From assembly GCA_963753105.1 (NCBI GenBank), contig CAVWBD010000002.1, positions 124,001-188,000 of the forward strand: a DNA stretch of 64,000 nucleotides, written 5' to 3'. Numbering within the stretch: the first letter of the stretch is position 1; the number at the start of each line of letters is the position of its first letter. The translations under genes and the position numbers were made by a program. Of this stretch, positions 45,651-54,908 are shown one piece after another. The notes under the pieces were generated by a model, which was given only the letters and a program-made list of their open reading frames with translations, made no database searches and had not been told where the DNA came from. Origin of the DNA: SZUA-36 sp963753105 (GTDB taxonomy: Bacteria; Pseudomonadota; Gammaproteobacteria; Xanthomonadales; SZUA-36).

Positions 45651-46205
45651 CTAACGGTAAGCGGGGTCCACGTTGATGCGTACCGGGATACGCTTGCCCG
45701 GTCTTTCGCTCATCCTGCTGTGATAAATCTTGCCGTGGTATTTCCAGGTGACATCCCAGGCAACGATGCGTTGTTCGTCGCGCCAGGTCGTGTGCACCCT
45801 GCAGACCTGCGCCGTTTCGGTGTAATAACGCGCCGGGTACTTGCTGTACTGGATTTCACTGCCCACGACACCACCGATGGTTGCACCGGCAATCGTTGCC
45901 GCGACGCGGTCATTGTAATGCCCGTGGCCATGGCCACGGCTTAGCTGGTTGCCAATGACCCCACCAAGAATGGCGCCAAAAATTGCCGGGCCGGGTGAAC
46001 GGTGTTCAGCGACACGCCGCCGCACCATCCCGTCCTCGCATACCTGTCTTTCCTCGGGCACTCGTACAACTTCATAAACAGGCCGGGCATTGACGACTTT
46101 TGCATAATCGTAGCGGTCGTTGTCATAGCCGTCATGACCCGCCCAGGCCGGCAATGCCAGTGACACGAATAATGTTGCACAAAGTCTTTTCAATTTGCTG
46201 TTCAT
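45651..46205 (-). CDS. Secreted glycine-zipper 2TM-domain protein
   Basis: 184 residues. Signal peptide LKRLCATLFVSLALPAWA. Glycine-zipper stretch AIFGAILGGVIGNQLSRGHGHG and TIAGATIGGVVGSEI, the SlyB/Rick17kDa-like 2TM motif, then a C-terminal VCRVHTTWRDEQRIVAWDVTWKYHGKIY domain. Probably periplasmic or outer-membrane associated. Start is ATG 46205 rather than 46211, because the AAGGAG site abuts the earlier ATG but is correctly spaced for the later one. Terminator follows. Confidence 0.8.
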   Translation of the reverse strand: MNSKLKRLCATLFVSLALPAWAGHDGYDNDRYDYAKVVNARPVYEVVRVPEERQVCEDGMVRRRVAEHRSPGPAIFGAILGGVIGNQLSRGHGHGHYNDRVAATIAGATIGGVVGSEIQYSKYPARYYTETAQVCRVHTTWRDEQRIVAWDVTWKYHGKIYHSRMSERPGKRIPVRINVDPAYR

Positions 46206-46382
46206 GTCCATCTCCTTCTTGGCCGTTCAAAAAATCACCATCCCGACCGTCGATGACAGCTTAATCCGGCTTCAATGAATCAGAACTGAACAGAGCGATG
46301 ACATATGTCATTTGCTGCTTTCAGGCAAACGTAATACGATTACCCCCTTCGATTTCAAGTCATACAGAATAAGGATTACCGC

Positions 46383-48428
46383 ATGCCCAACTACCGAACC
46401 AAGGATATCCGCAACATCGCTTTCGTAGGCCATTCCGGCTCAGGCAAGACCACGCTGGCCGAAGCGTTACTGGTAAAGTCCGGCGTCAAGGGTGAGGCCG
46501 GCACGATCGAGCGCGGCTCGACCACAATGGACCACGACCCATTAGAGCGCACCTACCAGCATTCACTGGACGCGGCTATCGCCAGTCTCGATTACCAGGG
46601 CATGCACCTGAACATGATCGACACGTCCGGTATCCCGGATTTTCGTGGCCCGACACTGGCCTGCCTGACGGCTGTCGAGATGACCGCGGTCGTAGTCAAT
46701 GCGCATACCGGCGTCGAGCTTTCAACACGCCGCCTGATGCGGCGGGCCAAACAGCGGCGCCTGTGCCGCATGATCATCATCAACCGTATTGATGGTGATG
46801 ACGTAGACCTGACCCAGGTTGTCCAAGACCTGCGTGAAGAATTCGGGCCTGAGTGCCTGCCGGTCAACCTGCCATCAGAAAACCTCAGCAAGGTTCGTGA
46901 CTGCTTCTATCAAACCGAGGGTGAAACGGACATATTTTCATTGTCCGAAGCACATGAAGCCATCATCGACCAGGTGGTCGAGGTCAACGAGGAGTTGATG
47001 GAGAAATACCTCGAGGGCGAGGAACTGTCGCGCGAAGAACTGCATTCAGCATTTGAACAGGCTCTGCGTGAGGGACACCTGGTGCCAATCTGTTTCGTCT
47101 CTGCCTTGACCGGCGCCGGCACAGGTGAGTTACTGGACTTTTTCAAGCAACTGGCGCCGAGCCCCAAAGATGGCAACCCTCCGCCATTCGTCAAGGGTGA
47201 GGGTGAAGATGCCGAAAGAGTAACGGTAACGGGTGCTTCGAGTGATCACGTGATTGCACATGTTTTCAAGATCACCAACGACCCGTTTGTTGGCAAACTG
47301 AGTATCTTCAGAATTTACCAGGGTACGATCAAACCGGATACACAACTGTTCATTGGTGATGCTCGCAAGCCGTTCAAGGTCGGGCATTTATTCACGGTGC
47401 AGGGTGGCAAACACGACGAGGTTGACAGCGGTATCCCCGGTGATATCTGCGCGGTAGCCAAGGTTGATGAAATCCACTACGACGCAGTACTGCACGATTC
47501 ACACGATGCAGACCGTTATCACTTGAAGCCGCTTGATTTTCCAAAACCCATGTACGGCCTCGCGGTAAATACCAAGAGCCGTGGCCAGGAGCAAAAACTC
47601 TCGACTGCACTGACCCGCTTGCAGGAAGAAGACCCCTGTTTCGTGGTTGAACACAACCAGGAGCTGAATGAAACCGTCATGAGCGGCCTGGGTGAACTGC
47701 ACATGCGAATCACACTGGAGCGCATGAAAGAACGTTACAACGTCGAGGTCACTACCCGGCCACCGCGCATCGCCTACAGGGAGACCGTCACCCGTGCAGC
47801 AGAGGGCCATTACCGGCACAAGAAGCAGACCGGTGGTGCCGGCCAGTTTGGCGAAGTATTCCTGCGTATCAGGCCAAAACAACGTGGCCAAGGTTTTGAA
47901 TTCAAGAACGAGGTCGTTGGTGGAGCCATTCCCTATAACCTGATTCCCGCCGTTGAGAAAGGCATCATGCAGGTAATGAACGAGGGCGCCGTTGCCGGCT
48001 ATGCGATCCAGGACCTCGAGGTCACCGTGTACGATGGCAAATACCACCCCGTCGATTCGAAGGAAATTGCCTTTGTCACCGCCGGCCGCCATGCTTTTTT
48101 GGATGCCATCAATAGCGCCGGACCGCAGATTCTTGAGCCGATCGTCAGTGTTGACGTGACGGTTCCAGACGCCGTCATGGGTGATATTACCGGTAATCTC
48201 GCGGGACGCCGGGCGCGTATCAGCGGTACGGAAAGCCTGCGTGGCGGATTGGTAACCATCCGTGCCGATATCCCCTTGAGTTCCCTGTCCGATTACCACA
48301 CCGAGTTAAAGAGCCTGACCCAGGGACAGGGAAGTTACGCGATGGAATTCAGCCACTATGACCCGGTGCCTTCAAACGTCCAGCAGGAATTGATCAAGGA
48401 GTTCAATAAGCCCAAGGACGAAGAGTAG
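46383..48428 (+). CDS. Divergent elongation factor G paralogue
   Basis: 681 residues with all EF-G domains in order: G domain, domain II (about 280-380), III, IV (PRIAYRETVTRAAEGHYRHKKQTGGAGQFGEV) and V (LEPIVSVDVTVPDAVMGDITGNLAGRRARI). G motifs are unusual: G1 GHSGSGKTT, G3 DTSGIPDF where EF-G has DTPGHVDF, G4 NRID instead of NKMD. The switch-II histidine needed for GTP hydrolysis in EF-G is Ile. It is therefore the EF-G-like/FusA2 subgroup rather than the housekeeping FusA, with no rpsL, rpsG or tuf nearby. Function of this subgroup is poorly defined. Confidence 0.88.
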   Translation: MPNYRTKDIRNIAFVGHSGSGKTTLAEALLVKSGVKGEAGTIERGSTTMDHDPLERTYQHSLDAAIASLDYQGMHLNMIDTSGIPDFRGPTLACLTAVEMTAVVVNAHTGVELSTRRLMRRAKQRRLCRMIIINRIDGDDVDLTQVVQDLREEFGPECLPVNLPSENLSKVRDCFYQTEGETDIFSLSEAHEAIIDQVVEVNEELMEKYLEGEELSREELHSAFEQALREGHLVPICFVSALTGAGTGELLDFFKQLAPSPKDGNPPPFVKGEGEDAERVTVTGASSDHVIAHVFKITNDPFVGKLSIFRIYQGTIKPDTQLFIGDARKPFKVGHLFTVQGGKHDEVDSGIPGDICAVAKVDEIHYDAVLHDSHDADRYHLKPLDFPKPMYGLAVNTKSRGQEQKLSTALTRLQEEDPCFVVEHNQELNETVMSGLGELHMRITLERMKERYNVEVTTRPPRIAYRETVTRAAEGHYRHKKQTGGAGQFGEVFLRIRPKQRGQGFEFKNEVVGGAIPYNLIPAVEKGIMQVMNEGAVAGYAIQDLEVTVYDGKYHPVDSKEIAFVTAGRHAFLDAINSAGPQILEPIVSVDVTVPDAVMGDITGNLAGRRARISGTESLRGGLVTIRADIPLSSLSDYHTELKSLTQGQGSYAMEFSHYDPVPSNVQQELIKEFNKPKDEE

Positions 48429-48429
48429 A

Positions 48430-48598
48430 CATCCAAGGCGTGGACACAGGTATGTCCACCTGAGACACGCCGTGGATACATCCCTGTAGCCTCTTACACA
48501 ACATCCCTGTTGCGTAAGGTCTCAGGTTGGAATACCTGTACCCGCGCTAACAACGCCCGTTTTCGTTCACTCACCTGGCTAAACGGGCTTACCAAATT
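48430..48598. repeat. Intergenic repeats after EF-G paralogue
   Basis: Holds an inverted repeat GTGGACA-CAGGTA-TGTCCAC (48440-48459) and two copies of ACATCCCTGT (about 48478-48487 and 48502-48511). The same motif occurs near 62900 in another gene-free stretch. Near 48556-48593 GCCCGTTT and AAACGGGC could pair as a long-loop hairpin. No gene seen. Confidence 0.4.
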
Positions 48599-49480
48599 TC
48601 AGTACTTTCTGACGTCGGAGTGAGCGGTCATCGCCAACCATACGGCCACCAGCACCAGCGCTGCCCCTGTAAGCGTCGGCAACGATGGAATTTCGTGCAG
48701 AAAAATTGCTGCCAGCACAATTCCGTAGACGGGCTCCAGTGCCGTTACGACACTCGCTAGTTGTGCCTTTATGACCGCCAGTGATTTGATGAACAAGGTA
48801 TGCGGCACCGCAGTACAGAAAACACCCAGGGCCAGCAACAGCCACAGATTACCTGGATCCATTTGCCCAACGTCGCCCGCCGCCAGTGGCGCCAGACACA
48901 GGGCCGCGACGCAGAGTTGATAAAACACCACGATGAAGGGCGAGTGGTTCGCCACCAACTGCCGGTTCATCAGTGTCAGCACCGCAAACAGGGCGCCCGA
49001 GAACACCGCCCACAACAGGCCGAGAAGGCCGTTGTCCGCGAGGCTGAAACCGGGCGCAACGAATATCAGTCCAACCACCACCAACGCCGCGCTGGCGAAA
49101 TCAACAGCCCGGTATTTCTGGCCGGATACAAGCGGCTCCAGGAATGTTACGAATACCGGAAACGTGGCAAAGCCGATCAAACCCACGGCAACGGTGGAAA
49201 GCTGGATCGCGTGGAAAAAAGCCCACCAATGCAATGCAAGCACCAGGCCGGAGACCAGGATCCACAACAGTGACTTGCGTGAGCCGACTGCCAGGCTTAT
49301 TCGGTAAAACCGGAGGCCGAGGAAAATGACCAGGGCCGCGAAGAACGTCCGGCCAAAAACGATCACCGCCGGGCTCGCCGAAACCAGTTTTCCGAACAGG
49401 CCGGCCACCCCGAACAGCAATACAGCGCTATGCAATTCTATATGTGCCTTTCGCACCGGTGGTGCCCTCTTCAGCTGCAC
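48599..49480 (-). CDS. EamA/DMT-family exporter
   Basis: 293 residues, ten hydrophobic segments in two EamA repeats. ALHWWAFFHAIQLSTVAVGLIGFATFPVFV and the C-terminal SVVTALEPVYGIVLAAIFLHEIPS (the conserved Glu-Pro and hydrophobic exit helices) are typical DMT permease features. Substrate unknown; relatives export amino acids or metabolites. The start is GTG 49480; no ATG lies at the N-terminus in this frame. Confidence 0.85.
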   Translation of the reverse strand: MQLKRAPPVRKAHIELHSAVLLFGVAGLFGKLVSASPAVIVFGRTFFAALVIFLGLRFYRISLAVGSRKSLLWILVSGLVLALHWWAFFHAIQLSTVAVGLIGFATFPVFVTFLEPLVSGQKYRAVDFASAALVVVGLIFVAPGFSLADNGLLGLLWAVFSGALFAVLTLMNRQLVANHSPFIVVFYQLCVAALCLAPLAAGDVGQMDPGNLWLLLALGVFCTAVPHTLFIKSLAVIKAQLASVVTALEPVYGIVLAAIFLHEIPSLPTLTGAALVLVAVWLAMTAHSDVRKY

Positions 49481-49684
49481 AAGACCCCATGTCTGCAGGC
49501 ATTGGGAATGCAGCTAGTGTAATCCAATTCCTGGCTGGCAGAATACTCCCCTTTTCAACCTGTAAAATGATCGTTGTATCGTATTGAAATTGCACGTCTG
49601 CTCCAGGGAAATTAGCATGCACGATACATGCTGCAGCCGGTGGCATGTGACCCAGATTTCGTCACGCAAAGACAGGTGAAGTCC

Positions 49685-50608
49685 ATGAGAAAGACCATAT
49701 CAGCACTGACGGCCGCAGCGGTATTCACAACGGGTATCACGATGGCCGGGGAAGGTGGCACTGCACATTTGTCCGGTCCGTATTTTGGCCAGGAAGTGCC
49801 GGGTTTAACAGCCGAGCTATTTGCGCCGGGTATTGTCTCAGTCACCGGAAGATACGAGTTTGCCGTCAGTTTTGCACCCACTGGCGAGCGGATGCTGTTC
49901 TCCGTACAGACCGGTGATGAAGAGGTCATGGTGTTGCACACCCGCTTGCACAACGGACGCTGGACTGAGCCGACGCCGGTGAATCTTGCCAACGGGGCAC
50001 GTAAAGATGAAATGGAGGCGTTCTTTTCCCCGGATGGTCAATACGTGTACTTCGCACCCTACGACGAGGGTATGGATGTGCGAATCTGGCAGGTGACCAT
50101 AGACGGGGAAAACTGGATTGACCCGGTTCCGCTTACCGGGGCCATTGCGGAATTCCCGGCTTTCTATCCGACCATGGCCAACGACGGCAGTCTGTACTAC
50201 ACCAATATTGCTGAAAGGCGGCCCTATGTTGCACACCGGGCCAAGAACGGCGACTGGAATACACAACCCGTTGATGTGGAATTTGGCGGACACAGTTTTA
50301 TGGCGCCCGACCAGTCATTTCTACTGCTGGACGCAAGGGCCGAAGACAGTCTGGGTAAAGGTGATATTTACGTAGCCTTCGCCGCCGGTGAAGGTCGTTG
50401 GAGCAAGCCGGTAAACCTGGGACCCGGGGTCAATTCAGAATTCAGTGAATCCTGTCCCAGCCTGTCCGACGATGGAAAATACCTGTTTTTCAGCCGTTAC
50501 GATGAAGATGGAGGCGTTGCACAGATCTACTGGGCCGATGCCATGGTGATTTCAAATGCCCGTGACCGGTCAAAACGGACCCATGAGGCTAAGCCAAAGC
50601 CAAACTGA
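49685..50608 (+). CDS. Secreted PD40/WD40-like beta-propeller protein
   Basis: 307 residues. Signal peptide RKTISALTAAAVFTTGITMA. Repeated PD40-type strands (VSFAPTGERMLFSVQ, AFFSPDGQYVYFAPYD, LSDDGKYLFFSRYDEDGG) as in TolB-like propellers and surface peptidase-associated domains. No catalytic motif seen. ATG 49685 with AGGTGAAG upstream is chosen over the longer frame from 49628. Perhaps a periplasmic sensor or binding protein; partner unknown, neighbours give no clue. Confidence 0.78.
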   Translation: MRKTISALTAAAVFTTGITMAGEGGTAHLSGPYFGQEVPGLTAELFAPGIVSVTGRYEFAVSFAPTGERMLFSVQTGDEEVMVLHTRLHNGRWTEPTPVNLANGARKDEMEAFFSPDGQYVYFAPYDEGMDVRIWQVTIDGENWIDPVPLTGAIAEFPAFYPTMANDGSLYYTNIAERRPYVAHRAKNGDWNTQPVDVEFGGHSFMAPDQSFLLLDARAEDSLGKGDIYVAFAAGEGRWSKPVNLGPGVNSEFSESCPSLSDDGKYLFFSRYDEDGGVAQIYWADAMVISNARDRSKRTHEAKPKPN

Positions 50609-50665
50609 AATCAGCTGGATGGCGCCGGTGTGATCAAGTGCGTCATTCTCACTGCGTCAGTTTTG

Positions 50666-51619
50666 TTACGCCTTTGCAGATAACACTTCTTCCAGCTTCA
50701 CCTGGTCCGCAGCAAAATTACGTATCCCTTCCGCGAGTTTTTCAGTGGCCATCGCGTCTTCGTTGTGGCCCCAATGGAAATCGGCCTCACTGAGACGTGT
50801 TTTAATATCGGACGATGCGGTGGTTTCCGGGTGCAGAATCCGCTGCAGTCCGTCTTCGCTATCGGCAAGTTCCTGCATCAGGCCCGGGCTGATGGTCAGG
50901 CGGTCACAACCCGCGAGTTGACGAATCTGGTCGCTGTTACGAAAACTCGCACCCATGACGACGGTGTCGAAGCCGTGGGTCTTGTAGTATGCATAAATCC
51001 GCTGGACTGAAAGAACACCCGGGTCTTCAGCAGGCGCATAAGCGTCCACGCCATCATGTTTCCTGTACCAGTCGAATATCCGGCCAACGAAGGGCGAAAT
51101 TAAAAACACACCTGCATCGGCACAGGCCTGGGCCTGCGCAAAGCTGAATAACAACGTCAGGTTGCAATTGATGTTTTGTTTTTCGAGCTCCGCTGCCGCC
51201 TGGATGCCCTGCCAGGTAGCCGCCAGCTTGATCAGTATCCGGTTTCGCCCGATACCACTTGCTTCATAAAGACCAATCAGCTTCTTGGCCCGCGTGACAC
51301 TCGCGCGAAGGTCAAAAGAAAGCCGTGCGTCAACCTCGGTGGAGACACGACCGGGGACAATCTTGAGTATCTCCTGTCCAATCAGCACGGCCAGTTTATC
51401 GGTTGCGTTATTTAGCTGAGCCTGGGAATCGCCACCCAGGGATTCGGCGTAGCTTTGAGACTGCTTCAATAAGTCTGCGTAATGGGGCAGACCGACAGCC
51501 TTTAATAGCAATGATGGATTGGTGGTCGCATCCTCTGGCTGATACCGACTTATGGATTCGATATCACCAGTATCGGCGACCAGCGTGGTGAATTGCTGAA
51601 GCTGTTCGAGTTGATTCAT
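50666..51619 (-). CDS. tal: Transaldolase
   Basis: 317 residues, TalB-type. DATTNPSLLLKA near residue 35, Schiff-base lysine in RILIKLAATWQGI (about 133) and SPFVGRIFDWY. Transfers dihydroxyacetone between sedoheptulose-7-P and glyceraldehyde-3-P in the non-oxidative pentose phosphate pathway. ATG 51619 (MNQLEQLQQFT) matches the family start; an earlier in-frame start adds only eight residues. Confidence 0.95.
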   Translation of the reverse strand: MNQLEQLQQFTTLVADTGDIESISRYQPEDATTNPSLLLKAVGLPHYADLLKQSQSYAESLGGDSQAQLNNATDKLAVLIGQEILKIVPGRVSTEVDARLSFDLRASVTRAKKLIGLYEASGIGRNRILIKLAATWQGIQAAAELEKQNINCNLTLLFSFAQAQACADAGVFLISPFVGRIFDWYRKHDGVDAYAPAEDPGVLSVQRIYAYYKTHGFDTVVMGASFRNSDQIRQLAGCDRLTISPGLMQELADSEDGLQRILHPETTASSDIKTRLSEADFHWGHNEDAMATEKLAEGIRNFAADQVKLEEVLSAKA

Positions 51620-51834
51620 GATCGGTATCTTCACTGGTGTCATTGGTAACCGGGCAAGTATAGAAGGAACGTGAGTAAATTTCCCTCGATGTTCAAGCTA
51701 TATTTTGAAAAAGTGGAATGCCCCCGGTTTAGTGGACGCTGCCAAGCCCAACAAATGAGGTCTGCCAAAAGACCTTCGGGCCGGTACCACCCGGATCACC
51801 CGTGCTTCCGGTAACGGGAATTTGCACGGGGTGA

Positions 51835-53448
51835 TTATAGCTCCTCAATACCGGGTTCTTGCTTCTGCTGATCCTCGAACACTTCCCAGGCATGCTCGGC
51901 AAAACCAAGACCCGCTTCGCTGTAGAAGTTGAAGGCCGCGTGCACACCGGCCGCTCGCAGCGCCTCGACCTGGTCGTCGAACTTGGCAACCGCAGCGACT
52001 TGTCCGTGAAAACCGATATCGGACAGATGTTTCACTGCCGCCATATTGGCCCGGTGTTTCGGCATGGCCAGGATCGCCATCATACGGGATTGCCGGTCCA
52101 GGTTCTGGATGCGTTGCCAAAAGTCGGGGTCGGTCGGGTCGCCAAACAACACGCGGCGCCCTGCAGCATTGTGTTTCTTGACCTTCCTAGGATTGAAATC
52201 GAAGCCGATGACCGTTTCACCGTACTTCCCCCGCATGAAATCGTAGACCATGGTCCCGATCCGTCCCATGCCGAAAACACCGACAAGCGTCCCGGCCGGG
52301 TCGATCGGCTGGTCGTCGGGGTGGCGGGTATCGGTCTCAAACCTGCAAAGTCTCTCGCGATAGCGGATGTAGATCGCGTCGGCCATGGTATTTAGCGGCG
52401 CGGCAATAACAAAGGTCGCCGACAACGCCAGGGCGATGATCACCAGCCACTCGTGGCTGAGCCAGCCATTGGATACCCCCACAGCGGCGACGATCAACCC
52501 GAATTCGCTGTAGTTAGCCAGGCTCAAAGAGCCCAGCAATGACGACCGGGCACGCAGTCTGAAGCGGGTCAGCAGCAGGTAAAAGAGACCGGCCTTGAAC
52601 GGCAGGACAACCAGCAGCAGTGCTGCAACACCAATCGCCGCCAGGTCTGGCGCCCCGGACAGGCCGATGGTCAGAAAGAAGCCGACCAGCAGCAGGTCCT
52701 TCAGCCCCAGCAGGGTCTTGGACAACTCCGAACTCTTGGCATGTCCAGCCAACAGAACACCGAGCACCAGTGCGCCGAGGTCAGCCTTCAGACCAACCAG
52801 CTCGAAGCCCCCGGCACCCGCCACCAATGCCGCAAAGAGTCCGAACAATAGCAGCAATTCACCGTGTTCACTGCGGTCCATCAGGCGGTATAAAACCGGT
52901 TTCAGCACCCACAGCGCCGCCGGCACCAGCAACGCCCATGCGGACGGCAACTTGCCGACTGAAAAAGTCAGAAACAGCACCGCAAAGATATCCTGCATGA
53001 TCAGGATGCCAATGGAAGCACGGCCGTGCATTGCGCCCATTTCACCTTTCTCTTCGAGTATCTTGACTGCAAAGACGGTGCTGGAGAAGCTCAAAGCGAA
53101 AGCGACCAGCACCGCCTGGGCTACACCCAGGCCGCTGAATAGCGACAAACCCGCCGCGCCGAGCCCGAACACCACCATTCCGAAGACCGTGACCGTAATG
53201 GCCATGTGCAACGAAGCACCGGCCCAGACTTCCGGCCTGGCGAGGCTCTTCAGGTCGAGTTTGAGGCCAATCGAAAACAGCAGCAGCGTCACGCCAAGAT
53301 CAGCAAAAAACTGCAGGGCCTCGCCGCCCTCGAAACCAAGCGCGTTCAACACGAAGCCGGCCGCCAGGAAACCAACCAGCGGTGGCAGACCGACCTGGCG
53401 CACCAGGAAGCCGAGGATAAAAGCAACCGAGATTAGCAGAGAATCCAT
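51835..53448 (-). CDS. Kef-type CPA2 cation/proton antiporter with RCK domain
   Basis: 537 residues. About 12 TMs of the Na+/H+ exchanger CPA2 fold (VAFILGFLVRQVGLPPLVGFLAAGFVLNALG, LSFSSTVFAVKILEEKGEMG, GRASIGILIMQDIFAVLF) to residue 370. A TrkA-N/RCK nucleotide-binding domain follows (GVFGMGRIGTMVYDFMRGKYGETVIGFD, DPTDPDFW). Shorter than KefB/KefC (about 600), lacking their C-terminal extension. Likely potassium efflux in osmotic or electrophile stress; the ion is inferred. Confidence 0.88.
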   Translation of the reverse strand: MDSLLISVAFILGFLVRQVGLPPLVGFLAAGFVLNALGFEGGEALQFFADLGVTLLLFSIGLKLDLKSLARPEVWAGASLHMAITVTVFGMVVFGLGAAGLSLFSGLGVAQAVLVAFALSFSSTVFAVKILEEKGEMGAMHGRASIGILIMQDIFAVLFLTFSVGKLPSAWALLVPAALWVLKPVLYRLMDRSEHGELLLLFGLFAALVAGAGGFELVGLKADLGALVLGVLLAGHAKSSELSKTLLGLKDLLLVGFFLTIGLSGAPDLAAIGVAALLLVVLPFKAGLFYLLLTRFRLRARSSLLGSLSLANYSEFGLIVAAVGVSNGWLSHEWLVIIALALSATFVIAAPLNTMADAIYIRYRERLCRFETDTRHPDDQPIDPAGTLVGVFGMGRIGTMVYDFMRGKYGETVIGFDFNPRKVKKHNAAGRRVLFGDPTDPDFWQRIQNLDRQSRMMAILAMPKHRANMAAVKHLSDIGFHGQVAAVAKFDDQVEALRAAGVHAAFNFYSEAGLGFAEHAWEVFEDQQKQEPGIEEL

Positions 53449-53654
53449 CTCACTCCATGCAGAATATTCTTCAATGGCCTAGTCTACCCGAACATCAGCC
53501 CCGTACTCGCTGCGGGCCCCAATCTCAACCGAAAATGCACGTATCAGCCGCTGTGCCGGGGTCATTGGTACCCGCTGCTCTGCGGGTGCTTTGTTTTCTG
53601 CTGGTGCTTGCGTCTTGGACCTGCCGTCCTTGCCCCATGCCGGTGCAGCAACTT

Positions 53655-54908
53655 TCAGGCAAACATCGCGCTGGTTTTTTCCAGGGCATCCGCCAGTATG
53701 TCGATCTCTTCCATGGTGTTGTAGATACCCAGCGATGCGCGTGCGGTCGCCGGCACCCCGAAAAACTGCTGCACCGGCATGGCGCAGTGATGACCGGTAC
53801 GGATCGCGACGCCGTGTAAATCGACCAGGGTTCCCACGTCATTGGCGTGGATATCACCCAGCACAAAAGACATCACACCGGCCTTGTTGGCGGCCGTGCC
53901 TATCATTCTGAAACCATCGATCTTGGCAAGCCGTTCGGTGCCGTAAGCAAGCAGGCGTGATTCCCAGGCCGCCACGTTTTGCATGCCAAGACCCTGCAGA
54001 TAATCAACCGCGGCCCCTAAACCGATAGCGCCGGCGATATTGGGTGTACCGGCCTCGAATTTGCCGGGGGCGTCGTTGAATTCCGACTTTTCGAACGTTA
54101 CCGTCCGGATCATCTCGCCACCGCCCTGGTAGGGCCCCATGGCTGCCAGGTGCTCTGCACGACCCCACAACACCCCGATGCCGGTCGGGCCATACATCTT
54201 GTGGCCGGAAAAACAGTAAAAATCACAGCCGATGGCCTGTACATCGACCATTTTGTGAGGCGTAGCCTGCGCGCCGTCAACCAGCACCGGAATACCGTAT
54301 TGCCTGGCCATGGCACAAATCTCGGCCACCGGGTTGACCGTCCCCAGTGCATTGGACACCTGGACGATGCCCAGCAGTTTGACACGCTCTGAGAGCATAT
54401 CTGCCAAAGCATCCATCTCCAGTTCGCCGTCCTGGTTTATTGGAATGACCTTCAATACCGCGCCGGTTTCTTCGCACAGTAATTGCCATGGCACGATGTT
54501 GGAATGGTGCTCCATGTAGCTGATCAGGATTTCATCACCCGCCTTCAGACGCGGCCGTAAAAAACTGTGGGCGACCAGGTTGATGGCTTCCGTCGCGCCG
54601 CGGACAAATACACACTCCTGGCTTGAGGGCGCATTGATAAATTTGGCAATTTTTACCCTGGCCTGCTCGTGCGCCTCGGTGGCTTCCTGGCTCAGGGTAT
54701 GCACACCACGGTGAATGTTGGCGTTGTAATTGCGGTAAAAACCGTCAACCGCCTCGATGACGGCCAGTGGACGCTGGGCCGACGCCGCTGTATCGAAATA
54801 CACCAGCGGCTTGCCGTGAACCTTGCGCTGCAGGATGGGAAAATCCGCGCGAACTTTCTCAACATCCAGCTCATATCCAGCCGTATTCTGCACAGGTGCC
54901 CTCTCCAT
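53655..54908 (-). CDS. sufS: Cysteine desulfurase SufS
   Basis: 417 residues, PLP-dependent class V. N-terminal FPILQRKVHGKPLVYFDTAASAQRP, PLP lysine in CFSGHKMYGPTGIGVLWG (about 230) and active-site cysteine in RTGHHCAMPVQ (about 370). Supplies persulfide sulfur to SufBCD. Last gene of the leftward suf run (sufB, C, D, S); no sufE, sufU or sufA gene follows in the 200-base gap before the Kef gene, so the sulfur-transfer partner must be elsewhere. Confidence 0.96.
   Translation of the reverse strand: MERAPVQNTAGYELDVEKVRADFPILQRKVHGKPLVYFDTAASAQRPLAVIEAVDGFYRNYNANIHRGVHTLSQEATEAHEQARVKIAKFINAPSSQECVFVRGATEAINLVAHSFLRPRLKAGDEILISYMEHHSNIVPWQLLCEETGAVLKVIPINQDGELEMDALADMLSERVKLLGIVQVSNALGTVNPVAEICAMARQYGIPVLVDGAQATPHKMVDVQAIGCDFYCFSGHKMYGPTGIGVLWGRAEHLAAMGPYQGGGEMIRTVTFEKSEFNDAPGKFEAGTPNIAGAIGLGAAVDYLQGLGMQNVAAWESRLLAYGTERLAKIDGFRMIGTAANKAGVMSFVLGDIHANDVGTLVDLHGVAIRTGHHCAMPVQQFFGVPATARASLGIYNTMEEIDILADALEKTSAMFA

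Noticed and set aside
53455..53654. Hairpin CCCGC-GCGGG near 53571-53587 as suf terminator
   Set aside because: Short arms and no T run on the relevant strand; too weak to call.
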